A stretch of 50,430 nt of DNA from Bacteroidota bacterium (GTDB lineage Bacteria; Bacteroidota; Bacteroidia; 2-12-FULL-35-15): NCBI GenBank assembly GCA_025963715.1, contig JAOQAG010000042.1:1-50430 (forward strand), written 5' to 3'. The position numbers and the translations under genes are program-made. The notes under the pieces were generated by a model. It saw nothing but the letters and a program-made list of their open reading frames with translations. It had not been told where the DNA came from and made no database searches. The first letter of the stretch is position 1; every line of letters begins with the position of its first letter. Positions 32,280-40,105 of the stretch are shown piece after piece.

Positions 32280-33473
32280 AAATAATTCAAAATCATGGCG
32301 GGTTCCCATAGTTACATTACTATACCTGACCTTGGTGTGAATAGTATATAAATGCGTTATATAATTTTCAATTAACCGGGGATTATAATGAGCGTGGTTA
32401 ACAATGTTTTCATAATTATCTTCTTGCAGTAAAATCAGTACCTGTTTTGGATGAAGTTCTGAGAAATATAGATGATTATAAAGTATTTTTGCTTTAACAT
32501 ATTCAGAATATGTGCCAGGCTCAACAATACATTTAGCCAGATTGTAATAGCTTTTTTCTAACTCGGAAAATTTCAACTGGGCTTGCCTTAATACATATTC
32601 GCGTGTCGTTAGTATTAATATTTTGTTGGGAGAAGCATTTATCCTTTCAATAAATTTGCTTAGCATATTTTCTTCATTTCTTGCAAATCCACTAAAAGCT
32701 ATACTTCCTAAAAAATCGTCAAAAAAGAATATTTGTTTGGAATCATCTTTCCACATACTCCAACCTTGAGCAATACCTTCGGATATGTATACTAAATCCG
32801 TATACCCTTCTTTTGCTATATAATAACTTATCAAAGCGCGCCCTAATGTTGTTTTTCCACTACCCGGCGTGCCTGAGATTAAAACAATTCGGTTTTCTTC
32901 AATCTTATCTAAAGCATCTAAAAAACTTTTGTTTTGAACATAATATTTGCTATTCTTTTTTACTGTATCCAGCTCTGCCTTCGCAAGATTAAATTCTTTT
33001 CGATGTGTTATTTGTTCTATTACATCCTGTAATACATCTGTACCCGTCATCCATAATTTATAATGGGCTTTTCTTACTCTTTCATATTTTTGTTGTCCTA
33101 ATAAATTGTTTAAATCACGTTTACCCAACAAATCACCTTCAAGTAATATGAAACCCTTAAAAAGTTCCATTAATTCTTGTTTTTGAAAAGGAGTAAAATC
33201 GATTGAAGATATTAAGATGTAACGTGCAGGCTTTAATTTTTTTACTTTTGCGATCTCTTTAGTAATAAGAATTCTTTTAAGATCTTTATAACTCTCGAAT
33301 CTTTTCACTTGCAATATAATGGTGTTTGTTTTGTCTTTATATCTAAAGTCGATGCCTCCATCCTTTGCAGCTTTGAAACTCTCCAAAATAATATTTTCAC
33401 GAACTTGTAAAATATCTCTGGCAAGATCTTCAAATTCAATAGAAGTTAAATTCAAAAAATTATAGTTAACCAC
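32139..33473 (-). pseudogene. N-terminal half of a Mrr-like nuclease / nSTAND3 NTPase, disrupted
   Basis: The 444-codon frame encodes a restriction-endonuclease-like domain (residues about 1-140: AKDGGIDFRYKD with Asp and IILQVKRF with the QxK) and then a STAND-type NTPase of the nSTAND3 kind (Walker A GTPGSGKTT near 201, Walker B IFFFDDFLGS near 250, YNPRLIENYI near 365). This is a defence-type layout: sensing by the C-terminal part, DNA cutting by the N-terminal part. Native similarity ends near codon 377 (position about 32343). The last 67 codons are the antisense of a neighbouring gene, so the protein is truncated by an insertion. Its probable C-terminal half is 28628-29722. A -7-like CAAAAATA is at 33516-33523. 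Confidence 0.8.
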
Positions 33474-33658
33474 TTTTTTATAAATTTTTTATGGACTGAC
33501 AAAAAATGTTATTTACAAAAATAAAAACAAAAAAAACATTGCAGCTTAACGCTTAAAAAGACATGGAATTCAACGTTACCAGGTAAGTTTTTTGCTAATC
33601 GCTAATCCATTACAAGATTTATTTAAAGGTATGAATTTTCAACAATTTATTAAATAAA

Positions 33659-33683
33659 AAAGCCTTCCATTACTGAAAGGCTT
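33659..33683. terminator. Weak intrinsic terminator after the response regulator
   Basis: AAGCCTT at 33659-33665 and AAGGCTT at 33677-33683 form a 7-bp stem preceded by an A run, directly at the 3' end of the leftward regulator gene (stop at 33685). Confidence 0.55.
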
Positions 33684-33684
33684 C

Positions 33685-34398
33685 TTAACCATTATCCTGC
33701 TTCCCCGGCACATTAAAGATAAACCCCACGCCAAAAACATTTTCAATGCTCAGCTCCGGATCATCTTTTAAATATTTGCGGATCTTTGTGATGAACACAT
33801 CCAGGCTTCTTCCCAAAAAATAATCATTCTCTCCCCAAAGCTCTTTTAGCAATTCTTCCCGTTTGATCACCTGGTTGCGGTGCCCCGATATATACCGGAG
33901 GATCTCACATTCTTTTTCGGTAATGCGTTTTGTTTTGCCACTAATGGTCAGCGATTGATTATTAAAATCAAATATATAATCCCCGATGGAAATAATTTCA
34001 ACCCTGCTTTCGCTTTTGTTTTCAGGGATTCTGCGGATCACCGCTTTGATCTTCCAGAGCAATTCCTCTTCATCAAAGGGTTTGGTAATGTAATCATCCG
34101 CATCCAGGTCGTACCCTTTTAATTTATCTTCTTTCAATGATTTTGCTGTGATAAAGATCAGCGGTATTTTTTTATCGGTAAGCCTGATGGCCTTCGCCAA
34201 TGAAAACCCATCCATTTTCGGCATCATCACATCCAGCAGGCACAGATCAAAGGAATTACTGTGAAACGCTTTTAACGCCAGTTCGCCGTCTTTACAAAGC
34301 TTTACATCAAAACCTTCCGCTTCCAGGTAATCCACCAAAAGGATCCCTAAATTAAGATCGTCCTCCGCAAGTAATATGTTAAGTTTTTCTTTAAACAT
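33685..34398 (-). CDS. OmpR/PhoB-family response regulator
   Basis: A 237-residue two-domain regulator read from Met at 34398 (MFKEKLNILLAEDD); the longer frame to 34503 is antisense-like and overlaps the kinase. Residues 7-120 are the receiver domain: acidic ED at 12-13, phospho-acceptor Asp56 in LCLLDVMMP, and DDYITKPFD with the conserved Lys. Residues about 140-232 are the winged-helix DNA-binding domain (ITEKECEILRYI, LLKELWGEND, LDVFITKIRKYL). Phosphorylated by the adjacent kinase, it controls promoters not identified here. Its start lies 8 bp inside the kinase gene. Confidence 0.94.
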   Translation of the reverse strand: MFKEKLNILLAEDDLNLGILLVDYLEAEGFDVKLCKDGELALKAFHSNSFDLCLLDVMMPKMDGFSLAKAIRLTDKKIPLIFITAKSLKEDKLKGYDLDADDYITKPFDEEELLWKIKAVIRRIPENKSESRVEIISIGDYIFDFNNQSLTISGKTKRITEKECEILRYISGHRNQVIKREELLKELWGENDYFLGRSLDVFITKIRKYLKDDPELSIENVFGVGFIFNVPGKQDNG

Positions 34399-35695
34399 AA
34401 GACAATGTAATTGTAAATGTTGTTCCTGTCTTCGCAGAAGCTTCGGCAGACAAGCCTTTTCCTTTCTCGCTCTCCAGCTCAATGCTGCCTCCGTGCAATT
34501 CAATAATTTTTTTTACGTATGCTAAGCCAAGGCCAAATCCCTTTACATCGTGCACATCTCCGGTAGGTACTCTGAAAAATTTATCGAACACTTTTTTCTG
34601 ATATTCTTTTTCTATGCCAATACCTTTATCGGAAATGACGATCATTAAATGCCCGCCGTTATTAAATGTCTGAATCTGTAATTCGGGTTTTTCCACGGAA
34701 TATTTGATCGCATTGTCGATCAGGTTGCACAAGGCATTGGTAAGATGTGTTTTATCGCCCATCACCACAAACCGGTCTGCATTTAAATTTAATTGGATGC
34801 TTCCCTGCTTATTTTCGATCTGGATCCCGATGCATTTTATTGCATCATGGATCAGTACATGCACATCCAGCTCTGTTTTTTGAATGGGGATCTCGCCCCG
34901 TTCAAGTGCGGTCATGCTCAATACCTGCTCTACCTGCAGCCGTAACTTTTCATTTTCTTCAAGTATGATCCCTGAGTAATGTTTTAATTTATCTTCCTGC
35001 CGGATATTCGATTCCTTCACCATCATCTTTCCCGCCAGGGCAATGTTGGTTAAAGGTGTTTTAAATTCATGCGTCATGTTATTTAAAAAATCGGTGGTGT
35101 GCTCTGCTATTTTCTTTTCTTTCATCAGCGACAGCACCGTCCGCCAGAATAAAACAAGCACGATCACGATCAGGATCACGGAAGTAACGAACGCCGTTCC
35201 CAGCTCCGCTATAATAAATTGTTTTTTCTCCGGAAGGATCAGCTTTAATTCCACTCCGTTTTCACCGGTCACATTTTCCAGGCTTTGTTGGTAACAAGCT
35301 TGTTGATTTGGATTGATAGGCCTTGCCCAGCTGATCTGACCGGTATTGGCAAGCGCTCCGGGTTTCGCAACCACGTAAGAATAATTGATGTGAAAATTGT
35401 AAAATCGCATATAATAAGAAAACAACGAATCCAATGTATGTATTTCGCTTTTTCCCAATTTCGTAGCTGATCCCGAAGGGCTGTTCTTGTCGATGCTGGC
35501 ATCAATTCTCATGCAGGTAATCTTGTCGGAACGTAACGCATCGATCGTTCTGGCAAGCACCATGTTGGCCTTTTCATTGAACATGTCTTCCTTTATTTGC
35601 GCTGTTTGCAGGATCCAGTTCACCTGGATGATCAGCACGATCAGCAGGGCAATGGAAGAAAGCACAATAAATGGAGTTGTCCGGTTCGGTTTCAT
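34391..35695 (-). CDS. Two-helix sensor histidine kinase
   Basis: A 434-residue inner-membrane kinase. A first transmembrane helix is at about 9-29 and a second at about 168-187; between them lies a periplasmic sensor of about 135 residues with no named fold. The dimerisation and phospho-acceptor motif NNMTHEFKTPLTNIALAG carries His209, followed by the N box (LIDNAIKY), the G1 box (ISDKGIGIE) and G2 (GFGLGLAYVKKI). There is no HAMP domain. It phosphorylates the regulator at 33685 (8-bp overlap). Near the C-terminus a ten-residue block, LSAEASAKTG (415-424), is inserted between GKG and TTF; see the repeat entry at 34424. Confidence 0.93.
   Translation of the reverse strand: MKPNRTTPFIVLSSIALLIVLIIQVNWILQTAQIKEDMFNEKANMVLARTIDALRSDKITCMRIDASIDKNSPSGSATKLGKSEIHTLDSLFSYYMRFYNFHINYSYVVAKPGALANTGQISWARPINPNQQACYQQSLENVTGENGVELKLILPEKKQFIIAELGTAFVTSVILIVIVLVLFWRTVLSLMKEKKIAEHTTDFLNNMTHEFKTPLTNIALAGKMMVKESNIRQEDKLKHYSGIILEENEKLRLQVEQVLSMTALERGEIPIQKTELDVHVLIHDAIKCIGIQIENKQGSIQLNLNADRFVVMGDKTHLTNALCNLIDNAIKYSVEKPELQIQTFNNGGHLMIVISDKGIGIEKEYQKKVFDKFFRVPTGDVHDVKGFGLGLAYVKKIIELHGGSIELESEKGKGLSAEASAKTGTTFTITLSYV
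34424..34453 (-). repeat. Palindromic repeat inserted in frame in the kinase
   Basis: A 30-bp stretch of the kinase gene (CTTGTCTGCCGAAGC..., nearly its own reverse complement around GAAGCTTC) adds ten codons, LSAEASAKTG. Without it the protein would read GKG-TTFTITL, the usual end of such kinases. I recall similar peptides in other Chitinophagaceae proteins, like the palindromic coding repeats of Rickettsia. Confidence 0.65.
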
Positions 35696-35836
35696 TTGAA
35701 TACCTCAAAATTAACCATTTTCTGCTGCATAAAACAGGCGTTAACAAGTCATTAACAACTCAATAACTACTCAGTAACAACATCCTTTTTAAACAAGAAC
35801 TACTTTTGATTTGTAAATCATAAGCTCCTGATAAAA

Positions 35837-36262
35837 ATGAAAAACACTAAAATAACATTCATTGTTATTCCCGCCGTTGTAATGGCGGCATGCAGCCCGG
35901 TTAAAAAAAGCGCAACATCCACTGCATCTGCGGCACCAGTTTCAACACCAACCCCGGCTTCTGATGATTATTTATTTACTGCAAAACGGGCCGATGGAAT
36001 TTATACTCCCGGAGATGCAGAATTAACAGCCATCCAAACGAAATACAAAGATGCAACACTCGACAAATTAAAAGAAGGTCACGCCATTTATACACAAGGT
36101 GCATGTACCAATTGCCACAATGCGAAAAATATTTATGAGCTGGACGAAGCCAACTGGAAAAATATTTTAGATGACATGGCGCAAAGAACCAGCATTTCCG
36201 ATACACAAAAGGATGCCGTGTATAAATACGTACTTGCCATAAAAGCCACACAACCAAAATAA
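35837..36262 (+). CDS. Mono-haem cytochrome c-like lipoprotein
   Basis: A 141-residue exported protein. The lipobox VVMAAC places Cys19 as the lipid anchor; residues 24-45 are a Ser/Thr/Pro/Ala linker. One haem motif, CTNCH (Cys90, Cys93, His94), follows GHAIYTQGA, with Met114 (LDDMAQR) a possible distal ligand. The final helix TQKDAVYKYVLAIK is typical of small c cytochromes. TACTTTTG at 35801-35808 fits the -7 box. It is divergent from the sensor kinase, so it may be regulated by that system. The TonB-like gene starts 26 bp downstream. Confidence 0.85.
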   Translation: MKNTKITFIVIPAVVMAACSPVKKSATSTASAAPVSTPTPASDDYLFTAKRADGIYTPGDAELTAIQTKYKDATLDKLKEGHAIYTQGACTNCHNAKNIYELDEANWKNILDDMAQRTSISDTQKDAVYKYVLAIKATQPK

Positions 36263-36288
36263 ATATTCAACCTAAAAAAATAATAAAT

Positions 36289-37092
36289 ATGAAAACCAAC
36301 ATCCTCATCCTGCTTTTACTCCTGCTTTCAGGTACAGGTTTTTCTCAGAAAGCCATGTACGAATACACAGGAAGAAACACGCCTTTCGTTAAAAAAGAAA
36401 AATTAAAAGAGGCCCGTACCATTAGTGATCTGACGCCCGAGCTATGGCAAAAAATAGCGATCCCGTACAAAGAACGGGAAGAGCTGGAGCGCCGGAGAAA
36501 AACAGAATATTCGTTGGGATATTTGCTGTATCCGCAGGGTGGATACAATGCTGTGGTAGAGTATGTTTCTATCGAAATTTCGGCTTTCTCCAAGGGCAAA
36601 TTAGTAAGCGCCCAAAGCAAAGATGAACAGTTGACGGAAGCACAAAAAAATATGTTGAGCAGCCTGGAATCTGATGCCGATATCAATATAAAAATTAAGT
36701 TCAAATACAAAAATTATGTAGATGAAAACCGGGATGTTGATTTGGCGATCAAAGAAGGAAACCTGACAGTAGCGGTAATTCCGGAAACCGAAGCGCAATA
36801 CCCGGGCGGATTTAAACAGCTGACAACATATTTGACCGAAGCTGTTTTTAAAAAACTTACCGAACAAAGCGCGGCGCACAACATTGCATACGCCACAGTA
36901 AAATTTACAGTTAACGAGCAAGGTCATGTAGCAAATGCTTACCTGTTGCAAACATCCGGGGATTATGCAACAGACAAATTAATACTGGATGCTATTACTA
37001 AAATGCCAGCCTGGAAACCTGCTAAAAATGCGAAAGGTGTAAGTGTAAAACAAGAATTCAGCATTCCGTTTGGAGAAGGCGGCGGGTGTTAG
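36289..37092 (+). CDS. Periplasmic protein with TonB C-terminal domain
   Basis: A 267-residue protein with a signal peptide (MKTNILILLLLLLSGTGFSQ). Residues about 185-265 match the TonB C-terminal domain: AQYPGGFKQLTTYLTEAVF, YATVKFTVNEQGHVANAYLLQTSGD, MPAWKPAKNAKG. It differs from true TonB in having a cleavable signal instead of a membrane anchor, so it probably cannot transmit energy itself and may interact with an outer-membrane transporter. Similar proteins are common in Bacteroidota. It is likely co-transcribed with the cytochrome. The C-terminus is GGGC. Confidence 0.8.
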   Translation: MKTNILILLLLLLSGTGFSQKAMYEYTGRNTPFVKKEKLKEARTISDLTPELWQKIAIPYKEREELERRRKTEYSLGYLLYPQGGYNAVVEYVSIEISAFSKGKLVSAQSKDEQLTEAQKNMLSSLESDADINIKIKFKYKNYVDENRDVDLAIKEGNLTVAVIPETEAQYPGGFKQLTTYLTEAVFKKLTEQSAAHNIAYATVKFTVNEQGHVANAYLLQTSGDYATDKLILDAITKMPAWKPAKNAKGVSVKQEFSIPFGEGGGC

Positions 37093-37117
37093 GAAGTGTG
37101 ACTTAATGAAAGTTTTT

Positions 37118-37311
37118 GGTTATGTTATAGAAGAATGTTGTTTATGGAAACAGAAATACTTTATTAAGCTGTCATCCCGGGCTTGACCCGGGATCTGCCA
37201 ATTAAAAACTATGGGGATCCTTCTACCATTCATGAGATCCCGGGACAAGCCCGGGATGACAGTATTGGTTATGAGTATAGTAAAAAAACAACCTTTTCCT
37301 ACAACAACAAC
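37118..37311 (+). repeat. Family A MITE-like element
   Basis: A 194-bp copy in the 372-bp gap. It begins GGTTATGTTATAG, holds a full pair of CCCGGG palindromes around a spacer of about 45 bases, and ends CTACAACAACAAC, a terminal repeat altered from CTACAACATAACC. Confidence 0.82.
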
Positions 37312-37372
37312 AATTTTTTCAATAAAAATAAACGGGCCCGGTATAAATTTCCGGTACCACTTAAAGAAAATT
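37312..37372 (+). repeat. Family B right arm abutting family A
   Basis: It starts with AATTTTTTCAATAAAA, followed by a degenerate GGTATAAATTTCCGGTAC end. This is the right half of a B element joined directly to the A copy on its left. Confidence 0.62.
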
Positions 37373-37464
37373 AAATATACTCTCATTGGATTTTAATGTA
37401 GGTTTTACCCGGCATTGTATTATTTTTGTTTGCAATGCCGGTTATTAAAACCGCATAGTAGCCG

Positions 37465-38673
37465 ATGAAAGAACAAAAACGATTTTCAAGAATATTTTTT
37501 AATCTTACTTTTTGGGTGCTCATCGCTATAATTGCGGGAGCCTTGCTCGGCAATTATGCACCGGGAGAAGCGGTGAAAATGGAGATCATCGGTAAAAAAT
37601 TTATTGATCTCATTAAGCTTTTTATTCCACCCATTATTTTTCTGACAATCGTGCTGGGGATCAGCGGTACCGGCAATTTGAAAAAAGCAGGCCGCATTGG
37701 TGTGAAAGCGCTGGTCTATTTCGAGATTATTACCACCATTGCACTCGTCATTGGAATTGTAGTGGCCAACATCCTGCAGCCTGGCCATATCGATAAAAGC
37801 AACCTGCAGATCCAGGATGTATCCAAATATTCAAAATCAGCGGAAACAGGTTTTGATTGGTTAACCTTTTTTTCTTCTAATTTAACGCTGCAGGTCTTAA
37901 TTATTGCCATTATTTCCGGTATCGTTTTAAGCTATTCGAAATACCGTGCGCCGGTAATTGATTTTCTGAATAAAGTTTCTAAGATTGTTTTTACAGGATT
38001 AAAATATGTGATGTACCTGGCTCCATTTGGGGCTTTTGGCGGCATGGCTTTCACCGTTGGTAAATTCGGGTTGCATACATTGGTGCCGCTTGCCAAATTA
38101 ATGGGTACCGTTTACCTGACTATGTTCATTTTTGTTTTTTGTGTTCTCGGTCTCATCCTGCGTTTTTACAAAGAAAATATTTTCGCTTTTTTATCTTACA
38201 TCAAAGAAGAATTATTGCTGGTGCTCGGTACATCTTCTTCCGAAGCTGCCTTGCCTTCGATCATGCTCAAGCTCGAAAAAATGGGTTGCAGCAAATCCAT
38301 CGTCGGGCTGGTAGTTCCAACCGGATATTCATTTAACCTCGATGGTACTTCCATTTATTTATCCATGTCCATTATTTTCTTAGCGCAATTGTATAACGTG
38401 CAGTTAAGTTTATCAGAGATCCTGAGCATCATCGGTATTTTGATGATCACCTCAAAAGGTGCGGCAGGTGTAACCGGCAGTGGTTTTATTATCCTCGCAT
38501 CTACATTAACCGCTATTCATAAAATCCCGGTGGAAGGCCTCGCGTTTTTATTGGGCGTAGATAAATTCATGAGCGAAGCCCGCGCCATTACCAATATTAT
38601 AGGAAACGGCGTTGCCACGATTGTTATTTCTAAAAGTGAGGGCGAGTTTGTGAGGCCGGTGGAGGAGGGCTAG
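37465..38673 (+). CDS. Dicarboxylate/amino acid:cation symporter (DctA/GltP type)
   Basis: A 402-residue inner-membrane carrier of the DAACS family, which imports C4-dicarboxylates, glutamate or aspartate with H+ or Na+. The hairpin and substrate site are clear: GTSSSEAALPSIMLKLEKMG, PTGYSFNLDGTSIYLS (the NLDGT motif), TSKGAAGVTGSGFI and GVDKFMSEARAITNIIGN. About eight transmembrane segments are present, and the length is normal. The Arg in MSEARAITN favours dicarboxylate or acidic amino acid binding, but the exact substrate cannot be told. The gene is monocistronic between repeats. Confidence 0.93.
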   Translation: MKEQKRFSRIFFNLTFWVLIAIIAGALLGNYAPGEAVKMEIIGKKFIDLIKLFIPPIIFLTIVLGISGTGNLKKAGRIGVKALVYFEIITTIALVIGIVVANILQPGHIDKSNLQIQDVSKYSKSAETGFDWLTFFSSNLTLQVLIIAIISGIVLSYSKYRAPVIDFLNKVSKIVFTGLKYVMYLAPFGAFGGMAFTVGKFGLHTLVPLAKLMGTVYLTMFIFVFCVLGLILRFYKENIFAFLSYIKEELLLVLGTSSSEAALPSIMLKLEKMGCSKSIVGLVVPTGYSFNLDGTSIYLSMSIIFLAQLYNVQLSLSEILSIIGILMITSKGAAGVTGSGFIILASTLTAIHKIPVEGLAFLLGVDKFMSEARAITNIIGNGVATIVISKSEGEFVRPVEEG

Positions 38674-38741
38674 TACATTTTATTCATGAATTTCTCAACA
38701 AAAAAAATTCCCATTTCCGGAAGGTGTCAACTATTTATGAA

Positions 38742-38936
38742 GGTTATGTTGTAGAACAATGTTGATATGGAAACAGAAATACTCTCTTGAGCTGTCATCC
38801 CTGGCCTGACCCGGGATCTCATAAATGTTTGCAGAATGTTGATCCCGGTTTTTAATTGGCAGATCCCGGGTCAGGCCCGGGATGACAAATCGAAATGAAA
38901 TATCAGGTAAAATAAACATTGTTCTACAACACAACC
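38742..38936 (+). repeat. Family A MITE-like element
   Basis: A 195-bp copy in the 350-bp gap, from GGTTATGTTGTAG to CTACAACACAACC, with paired CCCGGG blocks. Part of its core differs (CCTGGCCTGACCCGGG). Confidence 0.86.
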
Positions 38937-39012
38937 AAAAAAATTAATTAACTCGCAATGACATTCTTAAAATAATTTCTTTTCATAGTAGAAAGTTCCG
39001 GAGACTCAATAA
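38937..39012 (-). repeat. Family B left arm abutting family A
   Basis: On the minus strand it reads GAGTCTCCGGAACTTTCTAC and further to AATGTCATTGCGAG, the left half of a B element that stops where the A copy begins. Confidence 0.62.
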
Positions 39013-39023
39013 AATTAATTTTT

Positions 39024-39371
39024 TCAAACGGTTTTCTTCAAAAAATCCCCATCCACGATCAGCAACTTCACACCATTTTCGGAAACGGAGCGATGAGAAC
39101 TCAATTCATCCGAAACCACATACGTTTCACCTTTCATCAAGTTGATTTTTTCGCCGGTGCTTAGCTCGCTGATAAATTCACCATCCAGGCAATGCACAAT
39201 GTGTCCTTTCTGGCACCAGTGATCTGCCAGATATCCCCTGGAGTATTCTACCAACCTGATCCGGAGCCCGCCCAGTTGAACCGTTTGCCAATAAGCAATT
39301 CCGGTTTCTCCTTTGTGTTCTGTTTTTTCAATGGAAGTCCAGTCTATTGTTTGAAATGGAATGTTGCTCAT
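39024..39371 (-). CDS. DHCW-motif cupin-fold protein
   Basis: A 115-residue single-domain cupin. The hallmark is LADHWCQKGHIVHCLDGEF, giving the DHWC motif and histidines that may bind a metal, followed by the second strand pair ISELSTGEKINLMKGETYVV. It is a small cytosolic protein of unknown function, full length for the family, with no partner in operon. It is divergent from the Crp-type regulator at 39472 (100 bp between starts), which could regulate it. Confidence 0.87.
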   Translation of the reverse strand: MSNIPFQTIDWTSIEKTEHKGETGIAYWQTVQLGGLRIRLVEYSRGYLADHWCQKGHIVHCLDGEFISELSTGEKINLMKGETYVVSDELSSHRSVSENGVKLLIVDGDFLKKTV

Positions 39372-39471
39372 GATTACCTTGTCTTAAATGTTCATTGAAA
39401 ATTACTAAATTTACTGCAATTCGCGGCAGCAACCGGAATAAAATCATTTGCCACGCATAAATTTTTACTGC

Positions 39472-40032
39472 ATGTCGTTTATCTCACATTTGTCATCTGT
39501 TATTTCTGTTTCCTCAAAATTAGAAACGGAGTTGACTGCTATTACAAAGCGACTCCCGGTTTCAAAAAATAAAACGATCCTGGAGATCGATCATCGTTGC
39601 AACGATATTTTTTTTGTGGAAAAAGGATTGTTGCGCGGTTATTATTTTCATGAAGGAAAAGAGATCACCAGTTGGTTTGCGCAGGAAAATGAATTTGCTA
39701 CCAGTTTATACGCTTTCGTGTCCATGAAACCTTCTTTTGAGGTTATTCAATCCCTGGAAGATTCAACGCTTATACAATTATCTCATTCAGCCTTAGAAAA
39801 TTTGTATACCAGATTCCCTGAAACCGAACGACTCGGCAGGATCATTATGGAAGCCTATTATATTAAACTGGAAGAACGTTTATTGAACATCCAATTTAAA
39901 ACCGCAAAAGAGCGTTATAAAAATTTCATCCAATCCAAACCTTCTTTGCTGCAGCGGACTTCTTTGGGTCAGATTGCTTCCTATCTTGGCATTACGCAGG
40001 AAACACTCAGCCGGATAAGAGCGGAAATGTAA
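39472..40032 (+). CDS. Crp/Fnr-family transcriptional regulator
   Basis: A 186-residue regulator read from ATG at 39472 (MSFISHLSS); a TTG eight codons upstream is less likely. Residues about 20-115 form the cyclic-nucleotide-binding jelly roll (LEIDHRCNDIFFVEKGLLRGYYF, GKEITSWF, ENEFATSLYAF), without the FNR cysteines and probably without a cAMP site. The C-terminal helix-turn-helix is RTSLGQIASYLGITQETLSRIR. This type in Bacteroidota usually controls a nearby oxidoreductase or stress gene; the cupin at 39024 is divergent. The ligand is unknown. Confidence 0.9.
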   Translation: MSFISHLSSVISVSSKLETELTAITKRLPVSKNKTILEIDHRCNDIFFVEKGLLRGYYFHEGKEITSWFAQENEFATSLYAFVSMKPSFEVIQSLEDSTLIQLSHSALENLYTRFPETERLGRIIMEAYYIKLEERLLNIQFKTAKERYKNFIQSKPSLLQRTSLGQIASYLGITQETLSRIRAEM

Positions 40033-40105
40033 AATCATCTTTTTTGACAATTATCAAAAAAATTCTTCTTACGTAGATGTTACTTTGTGGTTCTAAAATC
40101 AGTCC

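Larger units (their letters stand above)
29721..32342. mobile_element. IS1595-like element with passenger genes (proposed limits)
   Basis: A 2.6-kb segment separates two truncated same-strand gene parts. It contains an ISXO2-like transposase gene, a small lysine-rich ORF, a lipoprotein gene, a structured intergenic region and one unknown gene. A 9-bp inverted pair, ATTCACACC at 29721-29729 and GGTGTGAAT at 32334-32342, lies at the points where the flanking reading frames break and is offered as the termini. No 8-bp target duplication, usual for IS1595, is evident. The element may be smaller, with the other genes arriving separately. Confidence 0.45.

Noticed and set aside
38674-39023. Prophage or integrative-element attachment sites at repeat pairs
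   Set aside because: The repeats are family A and B elements found at many unrelated sites, and no integrase or phage gene is present.
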